64,000 nucleotides of DNA from Hanleya hanleyi (GCA_036873755.1 JAVTVY010010516.1:62001-126000), one strand, 5' to 3'. Counted from the stretch's first letter, positions 23,665-37,710 are shown. Notes: generated by a model not told the origin, from the sequence alone. Program-made: numbers and translations.

Positions 23665-25309
23665 AACGTCAAATGTTCATGACCACTTTCTGGCTGTTTC
23701 TGCAAGCCGTCCTCAGCAAGTTACAATTGACTCAAATGGAAAACTATAATTATAATCCCTAATCTATACACTGTATTAAAGAGATATATAGGACTCTACA
23801 GTGATTCTACCTTATTGTTCTGTTGTGAAATGGTCAGAACTCACACTGAATGTGGGTGTCCCAGAATGGATGGTACGGTTAAGACAGTCGAGGAGAGGTT
23901 AACAAGTATACCAGCAGTACATGTATAACCCGAGATCTGACATAGAAACTATCTTGTTTTTGTATGTGGCCTTGTAATATAACATCAGCCACAAGTTCAG
24001 AGCAATTACATGTTTACCATCTTCCCTCTAGGTCAATGTATGTAATTACAGAGAAAGATCAAAGGCTGTCTTAACCCAGAAGATATTAAACTACATTGTG
24101 GCTAAACTGTCACAATACCAGTAGCACCATCTCATCCCACCTTATAACAAGGATATAATCATCCCACCTTAACGAGGAAGTATGATCAAGATTACAGATG
24201 AATGAAACCACATCATCAAAGTAAGGAACAGTTAATGTTACCCCACATGATCACCCATCAGAGCTAGCCAGCCAGTAAATCACCTACGGGAAATGTGGTC
24301 ATCATCACACGGTGTCCACTGCAGTTCTGATATATATCTAAGAAATGAGCACTGTTTCATTTTACACCCTCAAGTAGAATGTATCCATGCAGCCAGGTGT
24401 CTAATCTGACAGGTAAATACAACAGGTACAATGGCATATACTGGTCCCACAACACATGCAACTACAGAGGTTCTTAATAGTACTAACTTGCTTTACCATA
24501 GCATGCTGAAAGCCTTGTGCATACAAGTCCAATACAAGACTAGATATGGAAGGTGTTAAAATTAGCAAATTTCATGGATTTATACAAAAGACCACTCCCA
24601 CTTAACAGAAGATCTATCTGACTGCAGGTGTTGGATATACAGAATGCTGTATAGCTTCTCTCTGTAAATCCATGCCCCTATACTATCTACCAACAAACTT
24701 CAGTTCTCCACCCTAATCTGACATACGAGCCCCTCCCAAGGACGCTCCAAGAGACCAGTCTCTAATTACAGTCATAATCAAGTCGATTTCAATACAGCAG
24801 AGCATCCTAATTCTACAACAGGATTATTGCCTATTTAGCGCAGTGAAGTGTTTCCTCCCTCCCCCACTTCCTGCCATGGAATGTCTACCAGATTAATGAA
24901 CCCAGAGATGGGTTCAGTTCTAAGGGAGGAGGAGGAAGAAGTCATGATTCGGATTCGAGAGATGAGACATTATTCAATTGCAGATTATAAGCAAGGGAAT
25001 GAAAGAGGGTGGGGAATGAAAGAGGGTGGGGGATGAGAGAGGTCGCAATTGAAGGTAAAAAACAAGAGTTCAATTGAACCCAAAATACGCCCGTAAAAAA
25101 ATACAGTCGATAAACATAAGGGCCTGGAGCGGTATTTGTAGGAGAAAGTAGAACTCCAGTTACTCTTACTCTGCGGGGGTGCATATTCACCCACCCCCTG
25201 TTATGCGCTTATGTATGTATCAGTAACTTTAAAACAAAAATTTTGTTAGCATAAGCTGCAAAAGTAAGCTCATCAGCCTGATGAATTGGGCCAAAATGAC
25301 AGTAGGTGC
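23665..25309. other. Non-coding DNA
   Basis: No gene or clear element. A short purine-rich stretch (GGGAGGAGGAGGAAG, then repeated GAATGAAAGAGGGTGGGG) lies at about 24930-25035. Confidence 0.5.
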
Positions 25310-25950
25310 CAAATACAAGTATTCAGACTAAAATCAAGGGGAGTAACTGAAGAAAACGTCGAATCAGCTCAAAAACAGTTTGTGCACATCTACACATGGT
25401 ACCGACCATATGTACCAAATTTCAAAAGAATCCATCGAAAAGTCTGAGACGAGTTGCATTCACGAGGACAGTATGTAGCAAATAAAAGATTTCAGACCAA
25501 AATCAAGGGGAGTAACTCAAGAAACTGTGGAATCAACTCATGTGCACCTAATTTCAAAAGAATGCAATGAAACCCCTAGGAAGAGTTTCTCAAGTAACTC
25601 AAGAAAAGGGGAGTTAACTCAAGAAAATGTCGAATCTACACATGGTACCGATCATGTGTACCAAATTTCAGAAGAATCCATGGAAAACTCTGGGACAAGT
25701 TGCGTTGACGAAGACAGTAGGTGCCAAATACAAGGATTTCAGACCAAAATCAAGGGGAGTAACTCAAGAAAACATCGAATCGGGCCGAAAAAGTTCGTGC
25801 ACATCTACACATGGTACCGATCAGGTGTACCAAATTTCAGAAGAATCCACTTAAAACTCTAGGACGAGTTGCGTTGACGAGAAAAAGTTAACGGACGGAC
25901 GGACGACACCATACCATAATACGTCCCGTCAAATTTGACGGGCGTATAAA
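25310..25950. repeat. Molluscan-type tandem repeat ending GTCAAATTTGACGGGCGTAT
   Basis: A unit near 200 bp, containing ATCAAGGGGAGTAACT, ACACATGGTACCGA and CCAAATTTCA(A/G)AAGAATCCA, is repeated about three times. The array ends with GGACGGACGGACGA and the palindrome CCCGTCAAATTTGACGGG at about 25924-25942. Such ends recur in mollusc genomes as dispersed non-autonomous repeats. That comparison is from general familiarity, not a search. Confidence 0.7.
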
Positions 25951-28900
25951 AAGGTAGGTCAATGAAAACTCGAGTGGTTGGGAGTCCCCCCTCCCCCAAC
26001 CGCTGAAACTAGTGATTTGGCCTAACCCTAACCCACATAACAAATTTGTCCATGAAAATCAGTACAATATATTACAGCCTCTCATCCCCTGGAGGATTAT
26101 TTAGACCTACCATACCGGTACAATCCCCATATCATATATTCAACATTTTATTACCTTTACACCAGAGTGGGAATGTGGTTATGACAATCTTGTGTTGTAG
26201 TATATTTATCACTTTTATGTCCTACCAACATCCTGTCTATATATCTGTGTCCATCATTTATCATCTTCCCAAAGAATCATACTGTTAAACTTGATCATCA
26301 CTCCCCATTCAAGTGGAGAGGTGCAGGCTCAGCGCCATTTTCCATGTTTTTTTTCTGTTTTCTCTGATGGTCACACAGATCGTTACTATATCCATAAACT
26401 CTGCCTTCTGTACTTCACCTGAAGTAGTCAACAGTCTGAGCTATGCCAGACCTCTCTCTATGAGTATATCCGAGTGACAGAGATATATCCACACTGACTA
26501 TATATATGCATATAACCTCCGGGCATTTAACTGCTCCGCTATAATTTTCTTTTCATAAACCCAACACAACAGCCGTAGATTCATGTCATCCTCAAGGATC
26601 TTGACATACTTTTTCTCCCTTTTAACTTTGACCAAAAAAAATGTGAGCCTGTAACGAGCAAACTAAGGCTCTCTTCCGAGTCCTTTGAAAAGAAATGCAG
26701 AACAAGTTCATAAATGCCACACTTATGAACTGAGTAGTTTTCTTTTCCACTTTTCTTTCTGGTCACGGTGAAAAATGAGTGTGGGCACTGCAGGAATGGC
26801 TTTCATAGGTTCTACTAGTATGTACTCCACGGTAATGGATACAAATGATCAAACCCTGAACGTACTATCTATACGAGATAATAACAGGATATACAGTTTA
26901 ATTTACCCCCCCTCCTCCGGACCCCCACCTCCTTTCTCTCAATATATATAATGATGTGAATTCCCATTTCTATTCAGAAAAGCAATGCATCACCATTTAA
27001 GTTACATAAATAGCAAATTATCTGAATTAAAGACATCTTATATTATGAACTCCAGTAGAAGTACAACTGAAAACGTACGTATTTGGCACAAGAGGGAATT
27101 ATTACTTGAAAAGTAGGACTATTCTATGGCAGAGAACAACAATTATGCATTGTGTCATGATGGTAATTCACCCTTCACTGTCATGTGTATCACAGGATGG
27201 AGCAGCATGATCTCCCCACAACAACTACAGCAGGGTTGGAAATGTGGGAAAATATTCAAATCAGTGATTATTATTACAAGCTTTCAATTTGGTCAGCAAA
27301 TTAGTTTGTCCATGTTATTGCTATATGGCATTTAGATTGGTGTCCAAATTTGGTCAGTTATTTGATCACTGACCCTTATTTCGATCCCAGTAACATGTAT
27401 TCATCTTAATTTGGTCTTCTTAATTTGTATATAATCTGTACAGTTACCTCCCAATAAGGTCTTTATTCCGAAATAAATTATGACTTTTATATCTCTCTGG
27501 ATTTTCAGTTAATGAGAAATTTCTTGACTGACTTGCCGAGAGAATATCAGAAAGCATGTTTTGCAGCTGTAACCTTATATGGGTGTTACCCTGACAACTG
27601 ACCAATCACATCAAATTCTCTCGTACAACAAATTTGAGGAAAGCAACAAGTTCCTTTCTCACCTAAATCCTATATACTTGCATTGTATAATTATGGAGCT
27701 TTAATTTAGCTTTTGTCAATTACAAAATATCTAATACAGGAGAACAATTAACTGCTCGCCTGACATTTCCGCATGGCTGTAAAAATCATTGGGCTTACTT
27801 TGTTAGAAATTTCTTAATAAATGATGGTAAAACTTGTTCCATTATATCCGCGAAACAAATACTGGTATTGGTACAACGTACCTAAATACTGGTTTGATGC
27901 ACGAGCAAGGCATGGGAAATGGTGCAATGCCTGTGTCATTGTTTATATACTATTAAGTGGCTACTGATATTATGTTAAATGTTATTGAGGTGTTAATCGT
28001 AAGGACTGACAAAAGGAAAGAAAGGGTTCAATCTTCTATTTGGTCACCTGCAGCATGTGGGGCCTGCTGTGTCAATTGGCAGGTGTAAATATGCTGGATC
28101 ATGTATTCAAGTTTGAGAATTCCGTTTCAGCATCATAAATTTGACATGCATCAGTATTTGTGACAATACACACAGAGTATCTGTAATAATTGTTCATCTG
28201 ATGAAAGGCAAACAATACCAATACACATTAGAAAATGTATATTGGGTATAGTACATATTTTATGCACAGGAAGGAGTCATGGGTATTGATGAAAGTGACA
28301 ATTGTGTATTCCCATAAATCCATCAACAATACATACCAGTACACATCTGCCTGTATGCTTCTAACCACTTCCGTATTCCCAATGTTTCAAACAATACTAT
28401 AGTATGCATGCTGACTGACCCTAGACTCCATGTAGGATTAGTTTTTTAGTCATACATGTACATATTTGAGAGACAAGTGATCACTTGTACCAAGAGCTAC
28501 TGTTGTCTCCAATTCTTGTAACTACGCAAGGGCTTATTGGATTGAAGAAAAATTCGTGACATCAACAAAGGATATTATGGTTTACAAAATGATTCTAGCT
28601 GGCGAAACAATAGAAATGTGAAGTCCAACATATCGTATCAGCCATATTTGTTTGAAATTGCTTGTTCGAAAACAACAAATATCTAAGTGAATCTATGAAG
28701 TACCGTGAACACAATTTGAACAGAATAATCATACATGTATCATTCTGCATTATTATTATTTCACACATAACTATATTTAGACCATCTTCGAAAGTCCGTC
28801 AGCATTTTTAACTATGGAGTTTACAGAGCGAGTATATTTTAGAATGAAGTCATTTTTCATGGATGAATGACAAGGGGGCCCAAGTAAACCTTGCTGCTCC

Positions 28901-29532
28901 AAAACAACCCATGATGCAATGCATAACATTGCAGCTCTTCTCAGATGTTTACATCAGAAAAGGCATTGACAAATGACATGCATGAATGTTGACTTGGGCC
29001 TACTGAATAATTCTTTATTATTAACCTACAAGTTAGGCCTACGCATAATTTCATGGTGAAATTTAGTTGACAACCATCACTGATATGATGTGAAATGTTT
29101 TCGGTACTAAGTGGTTTGGGTACGAAATGACCAATACGTCAAACGTCATCGGCCAAAGTGAACCTTGCTGCCCCAAAACAACAATGATGCAAGGCCATTC
29201 TCATTGACCAATGCCTGAAACTTTGGATAGGCTACAAGCCAGGTGCACTTCACCCTTGAAACGAATTCAGATCCATTGCCCCCCGATCTCGACGGCATTT
29301 ACCAGAAAGCTATCAAGCACTAATATGACTGGTATTGAACTATATTTTCCTTGTACTGAATTGTTACTCCCAGTTTGGGGATTCCCGAACCGACCCAGCC
29401 CATCATCGCAATTGCCCGTGGCAACCAAGGTTATCAACCAATCAATGCGGAGAGTAATTTTCAGTGCGGGATTTGCAGACATTTTGCTTGTCAGCTTGTC
29501 TTGTCATCGTTTATTGTATAGAACTAGTCAGT
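25951..29532. other. Non-coding DNA
   Basis: I see no gene or well-defined repeat in this 3.6-kb stretch. Sequences near 28860-28930 and 29150-29200 share the phrase CCTTGCTGCxCCAAAACAAC and so are likely two copies of one minor repeat. Confidence 0.45.
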
Positions 29533-29772
29533 ATGCATAGATTTTTCATCAGATCTGCGGCTGCCGAGGCTTCGGCCGATAACTCTGAAATAGAAGAGTC
29601 GCACACAGCAGCAACTGAACATAGTACTGGTAGTAATTCGGCGCCGGACTATAAGAAAAGAAAAGGAGAATTTCAGCCGAAATGGAGACGGGAATTTTCA
29701 TGGCTGGCTTACGATATTCGGGCAACCATTTTTTTTGGGGGCAACCATATTCTTACTAGTGGTAAATTTTGA
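29533..29772 (+). pseudogene. N-terminal fragment of a transposase-derived (hAT/ZNF862-like) protein
   Basis: From the ATG at 29533 the frame reads MHRFFIR, then an acidic, Ser/Thr-rich stretch, then KRKGEFQPKWRREFSWLAYD. That last pattern resembles the start of the TTF-type zinc-finger region in hAT-derived C17orf113/ZNF862-like proteins. The expected cysteine cluster does not follow; the frame ends at 29772. It is either a first exon whose partner I cannot find or a truncated copy. The family call is tentative. Confidence 0.4.
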
Positions 29773-32700
29773 AAATTTTGCGTGCCCTTTTCCCCAACTC
29801 CTCAATTTTAATGAAAAAAAAAGTACAATTTTATCTACAGGTTGAGCCTATACGACTGGTAAAAAACCAACAAAGATGAGCACTTGTCTACTACACTGGT
29901 CGCTCATGGGTAATAAAGTTGGTGTGTTGGAGCCGGTATGTCCAGTCCACGGTCAGTTTTATGATCTCTACATAATGAATACTGGTTTATCAATCCCAGG
30001 TCGTTTGACTGACTGATCTATGCATGGTCTCTTTCCAACAAGTCGGCACTCTCGTTTGACCTCGATTTCTGACCCTCTGAACTCCACAATAAAGCCTGCA
30101 CAATCGACACGGAAAACGACCCCAAAACCACAAAATAGATCTTACCGTGTACAAAATCTGGTCGCACATAGAGAAGAATTATTGCTCATAACTCATGCGA
30201 TCTTCTTGGTCAACTTTACACGACAGTAGACTTGAATGGGCCGCCATTGATAGCGCTATGGCCGCGCCATTTTGTTTATGCAGCCGAATTTTTCCGATGG
30301 CCAGAGAATGGCGAACGGACTTGTTTAAAACCTCCCGAATACCGTCCGAACGAACAAGCAAATCTGACCACCTTATGAGAAGAAATACAACTCTTACATC
30401 CTGTGTAAGACCCTTTTTGGACGGTAGCATTGATGTCAGAATTACGAGGGACAAGCCACGCTCGAAAGCAGTTGACTTTCCACTGGTGGTGATGCGCGTT
30501 CAGCTCAAGTGGGGGCGCTGCAGTAGCTTTACCTCTGTCAGTGATTTCAGGCCATTCACTGGTATCTCGCAGGTATTCAGATGACTACCAACTACTTATT
30601 AGGAAGAACCCATCAGGAATATAAATTATTCTACAATCTATTCAAATGCAAAATATAGTAATTAAAAATCAATGTATGATGACAACACTACCTATCTACA
30701 ATACTGCATCTCCATCACCGTCCAAAATAGCCAAAAATTGTTACAAGTTGCAATATAAATATAACTAAATAATTACATTGTAACTTATAAGTAACTGAAA
30801 TTTGAAAACAAATACATAGGTATCGATACAAAGTCAAACAACATTCAAAATGTTGCCATTTGTAGCAACTCGTCAATACTTTGTAACAATAACTATGGAA
30901 TTTGTATCCTTGTTTAAAATGTGTTTGTTTTTTACCTTGGAGAATAAAGTAATTTGTAATATTCTTGATCACTGACGTCTTCTGTTGTATATCCAGGGTA
31001 TAATCCAGTTTGATAAGTGAAGTGCACTTGATCGAGTAATAGAGTAGGATCCGATCTCTTCAGCATCTATCCATATAATGGACTAAAACATTAAGGCTAG
31101 AGATTTGAATATACACAAGTCAGCTGCTCGCACAATATACATCGGCTCATGTTGTGACAGCAGGACTAGACCGACACACATCAAAGGTTTGTTGTTTCAC
31201 GGTAATTTTTAATCCTCTTTTCAATCGAAGGCAGTCTTTTAGCGTTTAGAGCGTGTGTTCATACTATGGGACTCCCGTGGTCAGCATACAAGCTGGGCAG
31301 TACTATTGTGTACACACACGACCCAGCAAAACTGGGGTAATGGTACAAAGCTTCAAAACACTAACAGATGAAAACCGACTGTATCAGACCTTACCTCCGT
31401 CATTCGCTTTTGGCCTCCTGGTATAGTTATAGGCCAAGCTACACATATGCCTACTCTAGGGAACAAAATGGCGATAAAATTTTGAAAAAGTTTGAATTGC
31501 CAACATCAAAGCCACATGCCAGCCGCCGACAATCGGCCATACACAGTGACGTCACCCTTTTGGTGTAGCCGCACCAATCAAAGTTCAGCAAGAATCAACA
31601 TTCACAAAAATGTGGTCGGTCGAGGTACTTTTCAAATAGGGGTGATAGGTTTCTCGGGTGTGTGATAACATTGTATGTGATATCTATATTTCAAGACACA
31701 AAATCTATTTTTGGTAGAGTAAATAATTATGGCACAACGACAAAGAAAATAGTGATATTGAAAACGGAATATGCAGATAAGTATATGTGGTAAAACTAGG
31801 TTATAACATCCTGTCACCCCCACCGGCTTTAGGCTCGTTTGATGGCTTCCGATAGTAACATGAGGTTGGGAGAGTTTAGATCCTTACAGATTCGCCGCGA
31901 CGAAAAGTCTGTAAAATTCATTATATTTTCGCGATTTATTCGTCCAAACTTATACAAAACAGAGAGTGAGTACTGGCTGATATAGAACTGTAGAAGAAAC
32001 TGGGAAGCAGTTTTCAGATGTAGAGAAATCAACGTGTTTTGTTAGGAATCCGAGATAATACCCTTGCCCCTATAAATTACACTCATTTGCCCAGGGCCCC
32101 TTTGATGTCTAGGCGGACGCATTAGCGAAGCAGTAAATCAGATGTGGTCGGGGAATGGAGCACGACGGCAGGTGAAGGGCTGCACTAAAGCCTCCACTCC
32201 GCTCAATACAGACTTGATAGAGTTTCAAAAGAGTATGTGGTCGTTAGAGGGATCACAAGTACAAGCCGTCTTTGTGTTGGGCCTTAAGACGGACTCATTT
32301 CCAAGAGCCGCCCGGACTTACCGATTTAAACACAGCCATTCACGTCTACATTTGATGTCGGCTTTTCATCAGCGTGTAAAACAGGGGTGGGACACTCAGC
32401 CTGAAGAAGTCCAGACTATATGTTCTTTTAATTCCCTTTTCTTCTTTACGGCTTTTATATTTTCCCTTTTCATCTGACTATTCGGGATATAGATATCTGT
32501 TTCTTTGTGCTCCGTAAACACTTTATCAGGTTTTCATCAAACAAGACCGGTGATCGGCGAATAGCCTTTCTTAATTGAATTATGTAATTAATGACTTTGT
32601 TATGAAGGGGACAATGGGCGGTTTTTATTAACGTCTTCTCCAAAGTGTGAATGTCTCTGCCCGTGATAGTCGACAATAGGTGCGTGCAGTTCCTAACCCT

Positions 32701-35700
32701 CGCACGCTCATTTCTAATTTCTTAGTAATATGTATCCTTTTTGAAGCGGCGGAACAGAAATAAGGCGGAAAAGATCAAAGACCGGCTTATAGCCGTCCGC
32801 CGTTTCTTGTTACATGAAATATGAAAGTGATAATAGTTCAAAGAGATCCGCCAGTATATTGCCCCGATGTCACAGGTTTACTGACAGTAATATACTTTTC
32901 CCGATTCGAAATTATGTTAACACGGTGAAATATATATATATTTTTTTATAAACTAGAATTTTGAGTGCATAATTTCTGTGTATCATTGTAAATAAATTAA
33001 GCATACCCAGTATATTACAGTACCACATATATGTTTATTTCCCCCAGAACCATGTGAATAGTCGGTGACATGGACTTTTTTTTATGGATATGTACCGTAC
33101 CTCAATTTTCAATTCCCTGGTATAGGGCTGAAGGTTTTCGGGTTCAGGTTTTCGTTTCACGTGAGCGCAGCTCCATGGCCAAACATTGCATGTCCGGTCT
33201 TCGTAACGGAGAAAAATCTATGCATGTAAAAATTTCCAGTGTTAATTCTGTAAACGCTCGACATGGAGAAGAATATGAATGGGATGATACACAGAATCAA
33301 TTACTACAATGTATCAATTCTTATGTCGTTAATCAGCTATGGTCAAGACGGTGAGGACCCCATTTTTGGAAACTTAATTCACCCCCCCCCCCCTCCCCTG
33401 TCGTGGTCCTCAAAAGTGGTGCCGTGTGGGGGGGGGGAGGGGGTGAAGCAAATTCCTTAAATAAGGTGTTTTTCAGCCCATTGCCGCTCATCTAAAATAC
33501 TATTCAGGATATATCATTAACATACTTTAAAAGAACTCGACGTAGAAGAATTGTAATTGTGATCAGTTTCGTACATCTCTGTAATAAATATATAATGGGT
33601 CATAAAACCATGTATTTTATTATTTGTACCTATATGTTGATAGTGGAAATTGAATGTTAGTTTTCTGTCGATAAACATGTGTTTTAGTCCTCAAGTTAAT
33701 CGTTATTTTGGGTAACATATCCATTTATATTATATTGTCGGTGCTGGTGAAATTCTGCGTTAAAAAACTGCATGGCAAATATCACGAAATGCGACAAAGT
33801 ATGAATAATAATATAATACAGTCCTGGAAGTTCGTTCAAATATGGTGTTAACTTTACGCTGACTGACACGACGGACTTACCATTTACACGACAACCTGCA
33901 TGCTTGTCATCACCCGTCCACACTGACAAAACAGAGGACGGAAGGCGAGAACAGATAGTTATGGGAAGGGAGATCACTCTATCCTATTGCCTACAGGGTG
34001 ATGAAAACAGCTGTGGACTGCTATCAGGTAAAACACCAGCTCTTTCTAAATTTTATCAACATTTATCAATAATATTTCACTCAGCAAACTGGCATTTTCA
34101 ACTGATATGGAATCTTTTCATTAATTAGACCGATGGATAATAGCTCTGTCGCATCTCCAGAACCGAAGGGTGGTTTACGGCGGTTTATCGTTGGAAGACG
34201 TGTCTGGACATCAGGGTCGTCACACCCCAGCGGACGGTCACATATAAACAATGTAATTATTAGGAAGTGATTAACATGCTATAATAAGAGTGGGCGGCGG
34301 ACTCGACTCTCCGTTTGATGCTAATTACAAAATTATCGCCAAACAATCCGCTCGACTGTGTATTAACGTCGCTTTGAAGCTACTGGCATAAACGAACATG
34401 TAGGAAAATTATGTTTGTTTTAGTTTTGTACGATAATTAAAGAGATCAAAGGGAATTATAAATGCTACACGTTATACGGGCAGCACAATTGGTGCACTTC
34501 CTTACCCCTCGACTGCAGCTTCTGCCTCAGTAATATTCCTGAATTTCACCATGCCGTTTAATTGGCCGACTGACGATGTGACCAGTTAGGCACAAAACAA
34601 ACGGGGAAAACTGTAACAGTCCATTTTAAATTTCCTTGTCACAAATACAAGCTCCTGCTTTTATATGGTGTGTTGACACTTATAATAATATATAGAAAAT
34701 ATTTAAAAAATCTCGATTATCGTATACCAAGCCTTATTTATCAGTTGAATACACAATGATACGTGTACATATATTAATATCAAATATATACGGTCTATAA
34801 TCGGCACGTGTACACACGAAAATAATGAAGGCTATCGTATGGCGGCTGACATCAAAGGGACCGCCTTAATCATCGTACATTTGTCTGGTCCGCATGCCAT
34901 GTGTTGTTCAGCGGTCGGCACAAATGAAATCGACATGTGTTACCTCACGCCCAATCAGATGAAATCTCTGTTTTGCTTCAGGGCATATACTGATAGTAGT
35001 TGAGGGTCGGTAAAGAGACCATTCAACGATAAAATGCACGTCGAAATCTACATCAATCTTAAAAATGTAAACGTACGCTTTGCGTATTACAGTTTGTTGT
35101 TTGGAATACTGATATTGTCAAAACATGCAAAATCACACATACAAGTAAGGGGGGGAGAGGGGGGGGGGATTGAAACTTAGTTTTAGTGTTTCCTCGAATT
35201 TGTAAACACACAAAAACTAAATTAGCACCTGGAGATCCACGCCCTTTCTAGCCTGTTGAACAGTACCGTCTCACATCATGTAAAACGTTCTCTCGACAAT
35301 TTTTACGATTTCATAATCATAGTATGCCCTTTCCAAATCTCGTACCATATACAGTTTGTTTTAAGCTCCCAGCGATCCTTGTCTTAGTAGCTTTGGGCAG
35401 TACTTGTGATACATGCTTATTTTGGGGTAGAACATTGGAAGTGACAAAACCGTTAGATAAATATCTTATTTGAAGATAGGGGTAATATGCTTACACTATT
35501 TTATAACTTCAATATGGAAATAGATGCATAGGGATGGCAAATCGTGTACTTCCTCATATATCCATTCTCATGGCATCATGGTACTCCGACATCGACAGTT
35601 TAGGAGGTTATAAACTCTGACAGTGATGGAATGCATATATCAAACGTTCATCAGTGACAAGTACAACCCAAAGTAACCTAGACGACTGGGTCGTGGAACT

Positions 35701-35999
35701 AGCTGAATGGTCGGATACCGCGGAACCTCCGGATTGATTTAAGGAAACCACGAAGTTGAGGCGGATGATGGTGCTACGGTGCTGGGCGGTGTAGTACCCA
35801 CTGCCACACCTGTCGCAAAGTAACAAAATAATAGACCAACGATTAATACTGGGATAGGAACAGGTGCATGCTTCCTGTCTGAACGTACACATCGAAAGAA
35901 ATCAATAAATCAATTATCATGTATTTTAGTTTTAACAATGTATATCACTTGCAAACAGTTTTGTAGTAGTAAACGATGAAAGCTGATTGCATTGCTGTG
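29773..35999. other. Non-coding DNA with possible promoter-like stretch
   Basis: No gene is supported. At 30235-30300 there is a locally CpG-rich segment with GGGCCGCCATT and GCCGCGCCATTTTG, resembling YY1-type promoter elements. It could be a transcription start region, perhaps for the unseen 5' exon of Axin. Poly-C and poly-G runs lie at 33380-33445 and 35150-35170. Confidence 0.4.
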
Positions 36000-36019
36000 G
36001 AGGCTAAATTTTAGAGGAT

Positions 36020-36660
36020 TGTGATGTCACGGATGACGTCACATCTGGTGCGAGGTCAAAGGTCACTTCCGGGGCGAGGTCGCATCCGGGCATTTTGAGG
36101 TCCACAGAGGCGTGTTTGGGTTAGATAGGGACCATCTTTACTCTAATTGGGCTGTGTATGGTGTCACATTGAAACTCTTAAGTGCGTAGACTATACGCTT
36201 GGGGTGGTTTGGACTGGAAGTGATGTCATGCGTGATGTCATGCGCAGTCGAGGAGGAGTTGAGAAAGCTGGCATTTTGGGGGGGGTACCCATGCAGGGGG
36301 TTGTTTAGGCGAGATAAGAATCATCCTTGCTCTAAATGAGCCATGTAGGGTGTCGTCTTGACACTCCCCGCGTGTAGACTACGTTTGGACTGAACATGAT
36401 GCGATACTGAACAGCCGCGGTCGAGGAGTATAGAGAAAGGAAAGTGGTATCGTATACTACGCTTGGGGTGGTTTGGACTGGAAGTGATGTCATGATGGGC
36501 ATGCGCTGTCGAGGAGTAGTAGAGAAATCTGGAATTTTGAAAGGTACTGGATGGGCGTGTTTGGGCGAGATAGGGACCATCCTTGCTCTAAATTGGCCGT
36601 GCAGGATGTCATATTCATGCATCCGAGTATGGGGAGGTGACGTCATGATGATACATGCGC
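36020..36660. repeat. Imperfect tandem repeat with CRE-like and GGACCATCCTTGCTCTAAAT phrases
   Basis: About three diverged units carry TGATGTCA/TGACGTCA, the phrase GGGGTGGTTTGGACTGGAAG, an ATGCGC(A/T)GTCGAGGAG core and GATAGGGACCATCCTTGCTC. The layout (GCGC core, then GAG..AGAAA, then ATTTTG, then a GGGACCATCC-like block) is reminiscent of the TIR units of the nearby Polinton element, so a degraded relative is possible. Confidence 0.5.
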
Positions 36661-37120
36661 ATTGGCATGTATACAGGGTAACATATCAACATAACAGCTG
36701 TTGCCACATTCTGACCGCATTTTCAGAGGCTCTGTGGATAGAAACCCCATATCCCCTTCCAAGTGACACTTGGTGTTCATGATAGACCTGTGCGTGGGAT
36801 AGTCCTTCCTTTCAAGCGGCAGCAGGCTATCCTGTTCAGAGATCACCAAACAAGCGTCTCGTCCTTCATTCAATATTCAGTCGTCGTCCATTGAAGAATT
36901 TCCACGTCCATAATCCAAAGACCTAATTCATATAATAACATTAGCACCGAATTAAAAGGATGAATCCTAGTATAATTTCTAGGCTAATTTCCTACAAGAC
37001 ACTAAGCGCGAGAACAGTTTTGTTGTTTTCAACAAAAAACTGATAGCTTTTTTCCTGATATAGCGGCGCATTTGGCGCGGCCTGTTTCAAGTTATCCTTC
37101 CCTGCGTCTTCGATATTCGA

Positions 37121-37526
37121 AGAAAGAGAGAGAATTTAGGTTTAATGTCGTGTTCAGCAATATTTCAACTATATAGCGACAATGAAACAAAACTCTATTC
37201 AAGTCAATAACTCAGTAAACTAATGCATTAAAATACATTAAAATTTATACAACAAACCGATCTCTCTCAAATAATCTAAAATACAATCTTCTTTTACTCG
37301 ACTAAGAAGATCTTCCAAAGTAGCTGCTCGATAAAAGTTATCTCTTACAATCTTAAAATCTTTTCAGTCGATAAGAATATGTTTCACCGTGAGATCTTCA
37401 TGGCATGGAACACACTTTGGGACTGGCTCTTTTTTCAGCACATACCCGTAAGTTAATCATGTATGGCTGATTCTACATCGTCTATAATCATGGCTTGATC
37501 GAAACGTTTCTGGCTGTTCAGATGAG
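37121..37526 (-). pseudogene. LINE ORF2 C-terminal tail and 3' UTR
   Basis: The minus-strand reading contains a CHEDLTVKHILID motif (the Cys/His tail after RNase H), then a FYRAATLEDLLSRVK-like segment and a stop, then a 3' UTR ending in a pyrimidine-rich tail. The tail segment recurs at 60272-60437 on the plus strand, which confirms the family. It is separated from the RNase H part by the element 1 insertion at 37533-50356. Confidence 0.8.
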
Positions 37527-37532
37527 TATAGC
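37527..37532. other. Left target-site duplication of element 1 (TATAGC)
   Basis: TATAGC lies directly before the AGTAGTAGGG terminus and is identical to the six bases directly after the other terminus (50357-50362). A 6-bp duplication is the known signature of Polinton integration. Confidence 0.92.
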
Positions 37533-37624
37533 AGTAGTAGGGAGCGAGGGTTTCGACGCGGTTTTTCCAGGGAGGTAACTCTGTTTTGTGGAGGTCACGT
37601 GAAGGGGGCACCATCAGTACCGTA

Positions 37625-37710
37625 TGACGTCACTTCCGGTCTGGGTGAATGGCGCGTGACCTGTGAACTGTATGACGTCACTTCCGGTCTGGGTGAATGG
37701 GGCGTGACCT
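37625..37710. promoter_or_regulatory. Paired CRE plus ETS-like sites near the left end of element 1
   Basis: TGACGTCACTTCCGGTCTGG occurs twice in tandem about 54 bp apart (the CRE cores at about 37625 and 37675). TGACGTCA is the CREB/ATF palindrome and ACTTCCGG an ETS-type core. Equivalent sites, with one CRE changed to TAACGTCA, lie inverted in the right TIR at 50197-50265. Function as promoter or enhancer is inferred. Confidence 0.5.

Noticed and set aside
35608..35892. Possible minus-strand exon (GSGYYTAQHRSTIIRLNF)
   Set aside because: Has a plausible acceptor but no recognised family, no partner exons and no further support.
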